Positions 22,287-32,211 of a DNA stretch of 64,000 bases are shown piece by piece. A program made the position numbers and the translations under genes. The DNA comes from Amoebophrya sp. A120 (Eukaryota > Sar > Dinophyceae > Syndiniales > Amoebophryaceae). Below the pieces are notes generated by a model. The model ran no database searches, had not been told where the DNA came from, and saw only the letters and a program-made list of their open reading frames with translations. The stretch spans positions 3,125,014 through 3,189,013 of the forward strand of contig CAJINV010000004.1 of assembly GCA_905178155.1 (NCBI GenBank), read 5' to 3'. Positions within the stretch are counted from its first letter, which is position 1, and each line of letters begins with the position of its first letter.

Positions 22287-22840
22287 CTAGTGTCCTTTCG
22301 CCGCCGCGTTCGACGGCGGGCCGCCATTCTTCGTCGGATCCATCAAACCCGAATCCTGCGGGTCGCCAAAGACGTTATGGATTGTAAAAGTGTCTGGGTC
22401 TGGAAAATTGTGATGCTGGGTGGCGTATCATGAAGAGGCCACAAGTGCTGGCTCAGCATGACAAGCTCTTGAGCTTCAGCTTCTAGGTGTTGCCTATTCT
22501 GCATGACAAACTGCGTTTCTGCATGACAGCAAAGTGGGGCTCTTGGGTAACGTGCATGACAGGTTTAAGAGTCATGCCAGACAAGCATGACAAACTTGCA
22601 TTTTTCCAGACCCAGACATTTTTAGTTTTACACTTGATAGACGCGCCGCCACAGCCATTGGCTGAACCACGAGTCCGGATCGGATGTACCAAAGTCGTCG
22701 AAGTCGTAGAGTTCGTCCTCCAGGAGCTCCACAGCAATCTGCTCCTCATCCGCGTTCATCTCGATTTTCAACTTTTTCTTCTTGTCGCCGGCGGTCGTGA
22801 CCTCAAGGAGTAATTTTTTGCACGGGTGGATTACAGACAT
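22287..22840 (-). CDS. Small acidic protein, 94 residues, unknown function
   Basis: Exons 22840-22640 and 22370-22287 join across a family A introner in the middle of WRRV|FGDP. ATG is at 22838-22840. The N-terminal half has a basic patch (DKKKKLKIEM), then an acidic segment (EEQIAVELLEDELYDFDDFG), a Trp-rich stretch (SWFSQWLWRR) and a polar tail. No signal or membrane segment and no known family. The clean frame across the introner supports a real gene. Confidence 0.6.
22376..22639. mobile_element. Introner, family A
   Basis: Starts TATGGATTGTAAAAGTGTCT, ends TTACACTTGATA. Flanks GACGT and GACGC (4 of 5). It makes up almost half of the host gene. Confidence 0.85.
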
Positions 22841-23225
22841 GGCAGGCACTTGAACACTAAATGAAAATGTCGTCCGACTTCTAAAACATGATGATCAGCT
22901 TGACCTCGACGACCATCTTCAAAACAAAATGCCACTGCTACTGCATCAAAAAATGAGTGGATCGATAGTGAGCACTTTTACCATCGTCGCTGCGTCGCTC
23001 TTCCCACAAGTTGTGTTAACTGGAGACTGCGACGATGTGCCAGCATTCAAGGAGCAGCTGCAGGGCAAGCTAGTAGGAGTCGAGGCGGGCGGGGGCGTTG
23101 CATTTCCGGACGCCGCTGCCGCACCGGTGTCACCATTAAGCGTGTCGCGACAAGCTTGACCTTGCGTATTTTTCATTTGATTATATTTTTTCATATCTTC
23201 ATGCAGCTCTGGTCCTACACCACAA

Positions 23226-25214
23226 CTAAGTACTTGAAACTGCTGTCGAATGGAAACAAACATGGATTTCATGTTGGTCAAACAGCAAGAACAGCACCCA
23301 CACAGACAACAAAGAATAAAACTTCTCACCGGCCCCGGCACCGCTGCTCAGAGTGCCATAACCCCCTTGACCACCAGAAGTGGGACGATTCAGCTTTTTT
23401 TTGCTGATGCTCGTGGTCTCGCGTGGCTGCGCCGAGCCGGCTTCGCTTCGCGTCTGCAAGTAGCAAAACACCAATAGTGCGACCAAAACTGAAAGCACCG
23501 TACAGAAATTCACCGCTTGCGAGTATTCCGCTCCGATTACTGTGGAAGTCGTCACAAACCAGCTGAACAGCAGGAAAAAGATGACGACGCCTACGATCCC
23601 GGTTGTGTTCGCGATCAGCTTCTGGCTCGGTCCCGCACCGGCGACCGGGTGGTAGAAGAAACAGCGAAAGGCGCCACCGACAACGAACAAGATGAGCAAC
23701 GCGCTGACGTACATTTCGTGCGCAGTCAGGTGGTGATGCGCGAGGTTGATTTCGTACCCGGAAGGACGTGAAGACGTGCTTTGTTGCTGTTTCTTGTTGA
23801 AGTGAAAGGTGTCATCACTTTGCTGGCCGCCATTGTCGTGATCGGTGTTCGGCATCTGCTTGTAGTTCGTGTCCTGTTCAAAGGTGGTGGCACTTGCTCC
23901 GTTGACGAAGCCGGAAATCGGTTGGACCACGTACGATTGAATGAAAGACGAACTGTAGTCGGACGAGGACAAGGACTGCCCTGGATGCAGAAGTTGTTCT
24001 TGGGTCGAAGAAGTTTGCGCCTCCGACGGTACGTGCTGTTCTTGGTCCGTTTCGGTTGCAGCGAGGGGATCGATAACGCTAACGGTCATGGCTTGCAGCT
24101 TTTGACCAGTGATGAATTGTTTTTGCTGCTTGTTATTGTGGTCTTGCCCCCAATCGGAGTCGTCGTGAGCACCACCGGTGTAGTGCTGCTCTGATTCCGA
24201 CGTCTTCTCGGGCGTTGTGAGTTGTGTTGCGCGGTGCTCATGTGGTGCTGTAACTGGATCACTACGCACTGCAGGCAACGCCGTTTTTTCTCGATCGTTG
24301 GTATTCGCATTGCTATCGTGAAAAATGTCTTGGTTTTTGTGCTGGACCTCGGCAGTTGGAACGACGTTGCTACTTTTACCTGGATCTCGATGCGGTAGTT
24401 CAGTACCTGCGGCGTCTTGCTTCCGTTGTCGTTGCTCTGGCTGATCCGGTTGATCTAGTTCGAAGTAGTTAAGCTGCCGACTTTCGATTGCAGAAGATGA
24501 CGTTCCCGTCTCTTTGTCGGGCAGAGCTTTGGCATGTTCCAAGAGCTTCTTCAAGTTCTCCTGGAACCTTTTCCTGGCTTCAGATGCTGTTTTTTCCTCT
24601 TCTTGTTCTTTTTCATTTATTTCCCCTGCTGTACTGCCTTGCGCAGCCGAAGCCGCAGCCTCCAGCGTCGTCTTTTCCGCGTAGACAGGCAGCTCTTCTT
24701 CTTCAAAAGCGGTGAGAAGCGCACTCAATTCCGTGTGGAGTTCGGAGTCGTCCGAGGGTTTTCGGAGTAGGTTGTTCAAAGCCTTCATCAACCCCGAACC
24801 GACCACGATACGCTCTTTCGCCTTGTTGTCTCCCGTCATACTACTCCACGGCAATTTCACGGCGTCCTCTTGCTCTTTTACTAACGCCTCGAACTCGGCT
24901 TGGAGGAATTTGATGACTGTTTCTATGATGGGGCCGATTTCCTCCTTGCTTGTCTCTTTGCTTGTGGGTGCGGCCGCACTTTTGTTTATTTTCTCTTCTA
25001 GTGTTTGCAGCTCTTTCTCCAGATGGAAAATAAAGTTATCGACTACGGCCTTAATCTCGGTTTGCTCCAGATGCCCATTAGGCGACGCCCAGACTGCGCT
25101 CAAAGATTGGAGCTCCGGTTTCTTACCTGCAGGTACAGGAGAATCGAGTGGCGCATTGGCCTCCTCAGTGACAAGGGCATCATTTCGTTCCACAACCGTA
25201 GATACCTGCCCCAT
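23226..25214 (-). CDS. Multi-pass membrane protein with long disordered N-terminal part
   Basis: A single open exon of 662 residues from ATG 25212-25214. The N terminus MGQVST could be a myristoylation site. Residues to about 250 are helical and acidic; about 250-490 are Gln/Ser/Asp-rich and probably disordered. Three strong membrane segments follow (MYVSALLILFVVGGAFRCFF; GIVGVVIFFLLFSWFVTT; FCTVLSVLVALLVFCYL) and a weaker fourth at the end. A possible GTGAGA donor after GAGAG could replace the last 34 residues, but donors in this window are mostly GTAC or GTAT. Family not recognised. No introner. Confidence 0.65.
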   Translation of the reverse strand: MGQVSTVVERNDALVTEEANAPLDSPVPAGKKPELQSLSAVWASPNGHLEQTEIKAVVDNFIFHLEKELQTLEEKINKSAAAPTSKETSKEEIGPIIETVIKFLQAEFEALVKEQEDAVKLPWSSMTGDNKAKERIVVGSGLMKALNNLLRKPSDDSELHTELSALLTAFEEEELPVYAEKTTLEAAASAAQGSTAGEINEKEQEEEKTASEARKRFQENLKKLLEHAKALPDKETGTSSSAIESRQLNYFELDQPDQPEQRQRKQDAAGTELPHRDPGKSSNVVPTAEVQHKNQDIFHDSNANTNDREKTALPAVRSDPVTAPHEHRATQLTTPEKTSESEQHYTGGAHDDSDWGQDHNNKQQKQFITGQKLQAMTVSVIDPLAATETDQEQHVPSEAQTSSTQEQLLHPGQSLSSSDYSSSFIQSYVVQPISGFVNGASATTFEQDTNYKQMPNTDHDNGGQQSDDTFHFNKKQQQSTSSRPSGYEINLAHHHLTAHEMYVSALLILFVVGGAFRCFFYHPVAGAGPSQKLIANTTGIVGVVIFFLLFSWFVTTSTVIGAEYSQAVNFCTVLSVLVALLVFCYLQTRSEAGSAQPRETTSISKKKLNRPTSGGQGGYGTLSSGAGAGEKFYSLLSVWVLFLLFDQHEIHVCFHSTAVSST

Positions 25215-26646
25215 TTTGGCAAACAAATCGAGCAAGTTGATAAAATTGGTTTTTGTGGTCAGGTCCTAAAATGCAGGGACGGAAGTAAGAACGGGAAAAC
25301 GAACGACGCAACAACTACTGGAGGAGGAGGTTTTCTATTTGATGCACTTATTCTATCGTGCGTGGAACACTTACACTTCTGCCCATATCGTGCCAGCTTT
25401 AACTTCGCGGACCGGACACGCTCTATGATCCACCGGGAAGTGGCACTCACAGGACAGTGACACTGAGGTCTGAGAGGCAGAAGAAGCAACAATATTATCA
25501 ATATTATACGAAAATGCGATTACTAATCTTTATCGTACTTAATGACAACACCTCATTGCGAGTCACAGCGCTCAACGACCCGAAGAACGAACGAGGATTA
25601 AAAGCACTTCGACACAAGATAGAATAACACTCAGGACTGCTACTTCTACTTGTCATGACCAGCAACAGATGTATTTAACAGAAGCAACAACTGTTGCGGC
25701 TGGTCATGCCATGGACGGACAAGACAGTGGATGCGCCAGTTCGTTGTGAAGAACTACTTGTACGGGTTTAGGGTTTTTACTTGTATAGCGACGCAGTAGT
25801 AAAAAATAGTTTACAGATCATTTTTGTAAGACGACCTAATACATAAACGGGTTTAGGGTTCCGGCTTGTGTTCAGGCCTGAGAGGTGACCACGCTGCTCC
25901 TTTCTAGTCGTGTGCCAGGTTGCGAACAGATGAAAGCCCGCTCCTGTCTATCGAGGAACTGAGTAAGAGGCAACGCCAATCTTCACCTGATTCCCATCCC
26001 ATCCCAACTTCTAAATCTAAAAGTCTGAAACTGAATGACACATAGTATTTCCCTCCGGCATTTATTTCAGTACTCTCGTATCTCTCTTTTTCTACTCACG
26101 CGACAAGCTTATCTCTCACGCGCGCTGTCGAGCGCGCGCCGAAGAAGACGGGCGTATTTTGACATGATAGTGGCGTTTATTGCTGAGTTTCGGAATATAT
26201 CCTTTGAAAAATTCCTGGCAGCCCAAAACGGGAATTTCAGATCGCGTTCATGCGCCGTCGAAAATGATGTTACTTCTGGCGTCGAGGCGTGTGACTTGTG
26301 ATCTAGATTTAGTGGGAGAGTGCTCGCTGAAAAAAGGCACTACGTAGCAGAAGAACCAGAACGGAACTTCCACGAACAGCACTGTTGATGGAGCAAACAT
26401 TGTTGCAATTGGTGCTGTTCTTGCTTGGTCTATGTTGGCTGGTCGTTGTTGTTTTTTTCACCTATGGAAATCAGGGAGTCTTCTCATCCGGTGCGACTAG
26501 GAGTGTCAGGAAGCCGGGTGGAGGACATGAATGAAGACAGTACCAACACTCACGAGAACAGCGAAAGAACTTCATGCGCAGTTGTACAGCACCAGCAGCA
26601 GTCAGTCCTGCATATATTGACTGACCATCTTCTTCAGAGGCCACCT
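25215..26646. other. Intergenic with telomere-like motifs and a prpB-like fragment
   Basis: No gene is recognised. GGGTTTAGGGTT occurs near 25767 and 25849 (short interstitial telomere-like units). At about 26118-26166 the minus strand repeats the start of prpB, from its ATG for about 13 codons, then diverges to a stop. Otherwise nothing stands out. Confidence 0.5.
26118..26166 (-). pseudogene. Fragment matching the 5' end of prpB
   Basis: The minus strand reads ATG then SKYARLLRRALD, the same as the prpB start at 19271 with a few silent changes, and then SARER and a stop. The match begins at the ATG and ends after about 40 bases. It is probably a duplicated scrap, or a conserved start exon of another paralogue whose remainder I cannot find. 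Confidence 0.5.
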
Positions 26647-28923
26647 CTATAACTCACCAAAACCGTCCCGCTGGTCCAAAAAGTCATTTTGATTTTGGTT
26701 CTGTTCCATGTGCAGCCTGGACTTGATACTAGCGTACATGTCTGCTAGAGACGGGTCCACGGCGCCCCGTTGTTCAGCCGGCCGGGTGAATGCCTGCACT
26801 GGTGGCAAATTATCCTGTTCCGATGCCAGCGAGTCCAGCCCCGCCCAGGCCCTTGGAAGTGAGGAGGGCGCAGACCCTGCGGGTGCGGTGGCTGGGGGTT
26901 CGTCCACTAATATATCCTCGAGGATTATGTCCTCGTCGTTATCATTCGCAGGTTGGCCAGTTACTACCATTCCCGGCCTTGACGAGGACGAAGTGGACGG
27001 TCCTGGTCGAGCTTCATCAACATTGCCGCGCTGGAAGAGAAACAGATCCTCTTTCTCGTCTGCTGCTGCTACGCTGCTCGGGTTCCCCGCGTCTATTGCG
27101 CCCGGCCATGCTGTGGAGCTACTGGCAGACGAGGAGGAGATGCCCTGGTGCGGTGCTGTGCGAGGAGGTCCACTCGGTGGACCGAAGAGGGAATATGATG
27201 TCGGGGGTTCTTCCTTGCCGCTAAAAGGAAGTCCGTTGGGTGACGAAGAAGGGGCTGGACTGGCTCTACCTGCAGGTCGCTGCATCATCTGCGCCGCTGA
27301 TGTTGAAGGTCCTCCTGCAGCTCGTCCTGCTGTTATCGCAAGAAAAAAGTGCTACAGTTACACATTGTGTTGAGGGGGCCGCAAGACAGACAACTTTTAA
27401 CATCCAGGAAGTGCTTGCGAGTCTCGTTTTCTACGTATTTTCCCTTATGATCTTTGCATTACAAGTTTTCTCTGCCACGCAGAGAAAATCTGTGATGCAG
27501 AAACTCCAACAAATGTGTAACTGTAACACTTTTTTCTTGAGATAGCTGTCGTTATTCCACCAGTAGCTAGTCCGCGAGCCGCTGCTTGTGCGGATTTGAT
27601 TCCTCCAGCATCACGCCCATACTGGGCGAGCAGCCGCATGGTTCGCGGCGAAAGCCCGCCGTCGCTCGTGGGTCGGATCAGGGGCGCCAGTGCCTCTTGC
27701 TCTTGTCGCAACTCCACGCAGCCTAGCAGGTTTTCGAACAGATTCAACATCCGCTCCGCTGCGGCCTGCCGTGCGTACCGCTCGTTTTCCAGGTGGGATC
27801 CGAGGGACGACTCGCACTGGGGTGTTGTACGTTTCCGTTTCTTGTATTTGTATTTCAGCTATTTGCAAATGCAAGAAGATAAATGTTTTCCCATGTATGA
27901 TACGGAATTACATCTTCTGTGCTAGCTTCAACACCGAACCATCAATTCACAAGAACCACTACTTCTTTCACAAGTACGTTTTCTATCAGCCCCAGTAGTC
28001 TGTCGTGTGACGTTCTCCTGACTTGTGCCGCGTCTGCGAGCGAAGTGCGGACCTCCTTGAAGCGCGTTTCCATTTTCGTTAGAGCGGACTCGAGCATTGC
28101 AATGCGGTCCTGCTCTTCCTGGAGGACATTCTGTATTTGTTTCAAGGAGTAGTTTTCTGATAGTCTACGTCGTCAAACGAACTCTTCACGCAAAATCTAG
28201 TACAGCCAAATTGCAAGTCATGAAAAACTTTTACGTAGATGCACTACAGCAAAATTCGTAAAATCAGTAACATACCGTTTGCATTTGCTTCAGCATCCCC
28301 CGCGCCTGTTTATCTATTGCCAGCACTGGCACAGAGGATTCCGCCTCCGCAATGTCTTGCGAGAGCCCCTTCAGCTCCGCCGTGGCGACCGCAGCGATCT
28401 CTGTTTTTTGGTAGATGTTGTGCTAGAAACAAGCATTCTCGATCTTTTATTGGTGGATTTCTTATTTTCTTATGTTATAAACAAATTTTTCTTGTTGCAC
28501 TTCCGGCTGCGCCGACCACAACTACACTAGCATTTACTAAAAACGCATCGGAATCTTCATCAAACCTTGAAATTCCTGATCGCGGTTGATTCTGCACTGT
28601 TCCAGTGCGTACGGGGTACGCATGGTCGCCAGCATGTCTGCGCGGGATAAATTCCGGCTGTGTACATCGCAGACCCGGACAAATTTGTTGGACAAGGCCT
28701 CGATCTGCTCGATGAGCGTAAGAAACTGGCCCTCCTGCCACAGGTCGTGATGGACAAAGTGCATCTCCAAATTACTCACGGCGTCCAGGCTGCTCAAGGG
28801 TTTGGTTGGAGCCTGGTGCGCAGAAGTCCGCTGGCCAGAAGAAGTGCTGCCGCTGCTGTTATGGTTATACCGGTTCAACATCATGGCACCACCCGCCCCG
28901 GCGGTCGAAGATCGGGGTCTCAT
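26647..28923 (-). CDS. Coiled-coil protein, unknown function
   Basis: Five exons (28923-28566, 28400-28276, 28130-27978, 27816-27545, 27328-26647) give 529 residues. After a Ser/Gly/Asn-rich N terminus comes a helical N-terminal domain (LEMHFVHHDLWQEGQFLTLI...), then helices with heptad-like spacing (NVLQEEQDRIAMLESALTKM), and a Pro/Ser-rich acidic tail. GT-AG introns: 28401-28565, 28131-28275, 27817-27977. A family H introner is the fourth intron. The last exon ends in a strong donor-like GTGAGT right at the stop, so an extra 3' exon is possible. Family not recognised. Confidence 0.72.
27334..27544. mobile_element. Introner, family H (single copy in window)
   Basis: Termini TATCGCAAGAAAAAAGTGC and CTTTTTTCTTGAGATA, with arms continuing through ACAGTTACACA. 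Perfect target repeat GCTGT (27329-27333, 27545-27549). Joins GGITTA and GRAAGG in frame. Confidence 0.88.
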
Positions 28924-29843
28924 GATGAAACCTCCTGTCTTCGTTTTGGCGAAAGTAGCAGAGCTGCGGCTGATCGTGCTTGCGGAAACGATGGAACACG
29001 GTGGAATTATGGGTCCACGCTTCCGTTACAGTCGTTGTTCTTCATTCTGTTTCTGTATTTTCTCGTAATATCCTTTGCGCGTGAAAACCACTGGTGTAAA
29101 ATTTCTGAAACTCACCCTCTTTATCTCTCTTTCTTTCAACTACATCGGATAGCTGAACCAGATGCGCCGATACTCGACTGCGCTTTGGCCTGCTCACCAG
29201 ACAGAGACGCTAGCAGGGCACCGACAATGTATTTGTAATATGACTTCTCTCCACCTGTGCTAGCAAAGCAATTGACGAGAATCTTGCTTCATGCGTCTAG
29301 AGCACAGCGAAAAACTTCGGTACCCAACCGAGCTCAGTTATCTCTCCAACTGAGGCAGGCCTCGGTTGCTGTGCTGCTGCGCCTCCAACAATGAATGTCA
29401 CACAACCGGTGGACAGAAAGTAGCAGGTTTCCCGATAAAAAAGGCCTCCAGTTTGGCCTTTTCCATTGTTGAGAACAAAGTATGCTGGAGCGGCAGGCAG
29501 AAGGCTGGTCTATGGTTCCTGGGTCAGGCCAGGGTCTTCATCCACTTCCACATAAAGTTGCAACAAGGTCACAAAAGTTGTACTTTTTCATCTCGGGAGT
29601 TCTTGGATATCACGGCTAGCTTCGCTGCATTTGTTCGTGTTTTCTCTGCCAAAAGCAGACGAGTTCTCTTTCTTCTGTTGTACTTTTGTTTTTCATTATC
29701 TCAGGACGAGCGGAAACATGCTCTGTCTTTGGTGATAGTAAATTATACAAACGAAAATACGCCGGCTGGCTGTAAAAAAAGCAGCTGCTTATCTTCAAGC
29801 ATTTCTGGCACAATTAAATCGAAAATCATATATCAATCTCATT
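28924..29843. other. Intergenic, no gene recognised
   Basis: A long plus-strand open frame near 29366-29890 has no ATG start, and its 3' part overlaps the start of the tandem duplication. I see no protein features that would make it a gene. Confidence 0.4.
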
Positions 29844-30425
29844 TCGAGTCATCTTGTTCAAGAAACACAAAGAAGCGAAACCGCGGCTAACCTTCAAAAA
29901 ACGGAAACGCACATTTCTACTTATCAAAGCGGGTGGGGACACATCACATATCCGTCGCTACTTTCAATTATCAACAGGGCGAAGCAGACACACTCCACTA
30001 TCACAATTTAGAAAAGCTTAAGCTTATGAAATAGATGCTAGACCCCACGAGGGTCGACGAATTATACCCAACCTCGAAACTTTGCTGGGTCTATTCTTCT
30101 GGAGAACGGAATTTACAATTTGAATTTTTTGGCTTTGGCTCTGCTCTGAAAAAAAAAAGCGCCACCAGCTCACGACATCACGTGAACGAAGGAGAAGTAC
30201 TAACTGGAGTACCCAAGAAGGAGCGGCCACAGCTCCACCGACACTACCAAGTAACACCCCGGACTGCTTCACTTCACGCCATGTGGCTCCCGATGCACTG
30301 GTTGACGGGGAATTTGGGCAATCCGCCCTCCGCCTTCTCCCTTTCCAGCATTTCCGCGCGCTGCTGTGCCATGGTCTCCGTTGCCGCGGCGTGCTTGGCG
30401 ACGAGAAACCAGGGGTCCTTCTTGA

Positions 30426-30735
30426 TATCAACTGTAAAAGTGTCTGGGTCTGGAAGAACGCAAGATTTGTGACGCAGGTTTTCCATGACCCATGAGGTCT
30501 GAAATGCGAGACCCAGCATGACAGATTCTTTGAGGTCTCTAAATCATGTCTTTCCTGCATGAGAAACTCCTTCCCGACTTGGTCAAAACTGGACGACTTT
30601 TGGTAATCGCGCAATCATCATCATCATCATGTAGTGGACACCCGCTCCCAGCGCCACAGGTCTTTGCATGCTTCAGATTTAGCATGACAAGTTGCATTCT
30701 TGTTCTTCCAGACCCAGACATTTTTGCATTTGATA
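30426..30735. mobile_element. Introner, family A, absent from the paralogue
   Basis: Starts TATCAACTGTAAAAGTGTCT, ends TTTTGCATTTGATA. Target repeat CTTGA (30421-30425, 30736-30740). In copy 2 the site reads TCCTTCTTGAGACGGG, with one CTTGA and no insert. An internal CAT triplet run lies near 30617. Confidence 0.95.
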
Positions 30736-30846
30736 CTTGAGACGGGCGACCAAATCCGTTTGGAAGAACATCCCACTGCCCCGTTTCCGGACTTCCTCCG
30801 CCTGTTTTTGCTCCTCTTGCTCCTGCAGCTTCTGCTCTTCCGCCTT

Positions 30847-31102
30847 TATGACGTTTTCAGACGACGTTACATTCTCAACTGTTTGTGTTTACATGAGTTG
30901 GTCATGCAAAACTACCGTAAGCTGCTAGATGATCTTCAAGCTGCTTCGCATGACAAATATTCGAAGGGCTAGACAGCGTCTAAATCTGTGCCAAAAAAAA
31001 CTGTGATGCGAAAGCAGCAAGCTTGCCCCTTTGACTGTTGCTGTTTTTGCATAATACAAATTCATGTATACAGTTGAGAATGTAACGTTTGAGAACGCCA
31101 TA
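30847..31102. mobile_element. Introner, family D, absent from the paralogue
   Basis: Left end TATGACGTTTTCAG, right end GAGAACGCCATA. Target repeat GCCTT (30842-30846, 31103-31107). In copy 2 the empty site reads CTTCCGCCTTCGAGGG, with one GCCTT. Confidence 0.95.
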
Positions 31103-31158
31103 GCCTTCGTGGGAAGCTTCGGCTTGTTCCCTCCGTCCCGGCGCAGCGGATCGCCGGC

Positions 31159-31274
31159 GAAATTTGTAGTGCAAAAGCTGGAACGCTGCGCGAGTCTTTC
31201 ATGCTCGTCATGCAACACAAATTCTAGATTCTATTGTAACGCTTGAGACTGTAACACCTGAGCAGGTTATAATA
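31159..31274. other. Junction between tandem copies with family D-like remnant
   Basis: This stretch separates the 5' cut of copy 1 from the 3' end of copy 2. It contains GTAACGCTTGAGACTGTAAC, close to a family D terminus, plus CATGC-type cores, but no matching second end. It may be a broken introner at the duplication breakpoint. Confidence 0.4.
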
Positions 31275-32211
31275 TCGACTCATCTTGTTCAAGAATCACA
31301 AAGAAGCGAAACCGCGGCTAAACTTCAAAAAACGGAAACTACGCACATTTCTACTTATCAAAGCGGGCCGCGGGGACATATCTTCACATATTAGTCGATA
31401 GTACTTTCAATTATCAACAGGGCGAAGCACTCAACACATCTGCTTTAGAAGTGTATGGCTCCACTATCACAACTTAGAAAAGCTTATGAAAACAAGAAAA
31501 TGCTACACCGTGGGCCACCACATCAAGGGTCGACGAATTATACCCAACCTCGAATCTCTGGGTCTATTCTTCTGGAGAACGGAAACAATTTTTCTTCTGT
31601 TCCGTAAAAAAAAGCGCCACCAGCTCACGACATCACGTGAACGAAGGAGAAGTACTAACTGAAGTACCCACGGAGCGGCCACAGCTCCACCGCAGCACAC
31701 TACTAAGTAACACCTCGGACTGCTTCACTTCACGCCATGTGGCTGCCGATGCACTGGTTGACGGGGAATTTGGGCAATCCGCCCTCCGCCTTCTCCCTTT
31801 CCAGCATTTCCGCGCGCTGCTGTGCCATGGTCTCCGTGGCCGCGGCGTGCTTGGCGACGAGAAACCAGGGCTCCTTCTTGAGACGGGCGACCAAGTCGGT
31901 TTGGAAGAACATCCCGCTGCCCCGTTTCCGGACTTCCTCCGCCTGTTTTTGCTCCTCTTGCTCCTGTATGCAGTGCAAAAGCATGATCGTACTCGTACTA
32001 AAACTAATTGCAGATATGCATGACAAATCGCCTTCCTTAGCTAAAAAAGCATCACAAATTGTATCTGTCATGCTAAGCTAATTTATTATTTGTAATGCAA
32101 TTTCTACAACTAGTGCGATACTTTTGCGGTGCATATCCTGCAGCTTCTGCTCTTCCGCCTTCGAGGGAAGCTTCGGCTTGTTCCCCCCGTCCCGGCGCAG
32201 CGGATCGCCGG
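31275..32211 (-). repeat. Tandem duplication, copy 2 (parent gene 3' end)
   Basis: The counterpart of 29844-31158, containing the true 3' end of the coiled-coil gene. It carries a family B introner absent from copy 1, and lacks the A and D introners of copy 1. Confidence 0.9.

Larger units (their letters stand above)
29844..31158 (-). repeat. Tandem duplication, copy 1
   Basis: Duplicates 31275-32211: the 3' untranslated region and the last about 100 codons of the coiled-coil gene at 31730-36531. Without inserted elements both copies are about 0.75 kb and nearly identical. Copy 1 carries a family A and a family D introner that copy 2 lacks. Confidence 0.9.
30274..31158 (-). pseudogene. 5'-truncated duplicate of the coiled-coil gene 3' end
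   Basis: Once the two introners are removed, the frame is open from GDPLRRDGG to CIGSHMA and the stop at 30274-30276. Amino-acid changes against copy 2 are few and conservative (for example S to T in LPTKAEEQ, E to D in KKDPWF). The 5' end is cut at 31158, so it cannot start alone. It could still serve as an alternative last exon of the upstream gene. The intact frame means the duplication is young or the copy is still used. Confidence 0.7.

Noticed and set aside
29366-29890. 174-codon plus-strand open frame
   Set aside because: No ATG start, overlaps the duplicated untranslated region, and has no protein features.
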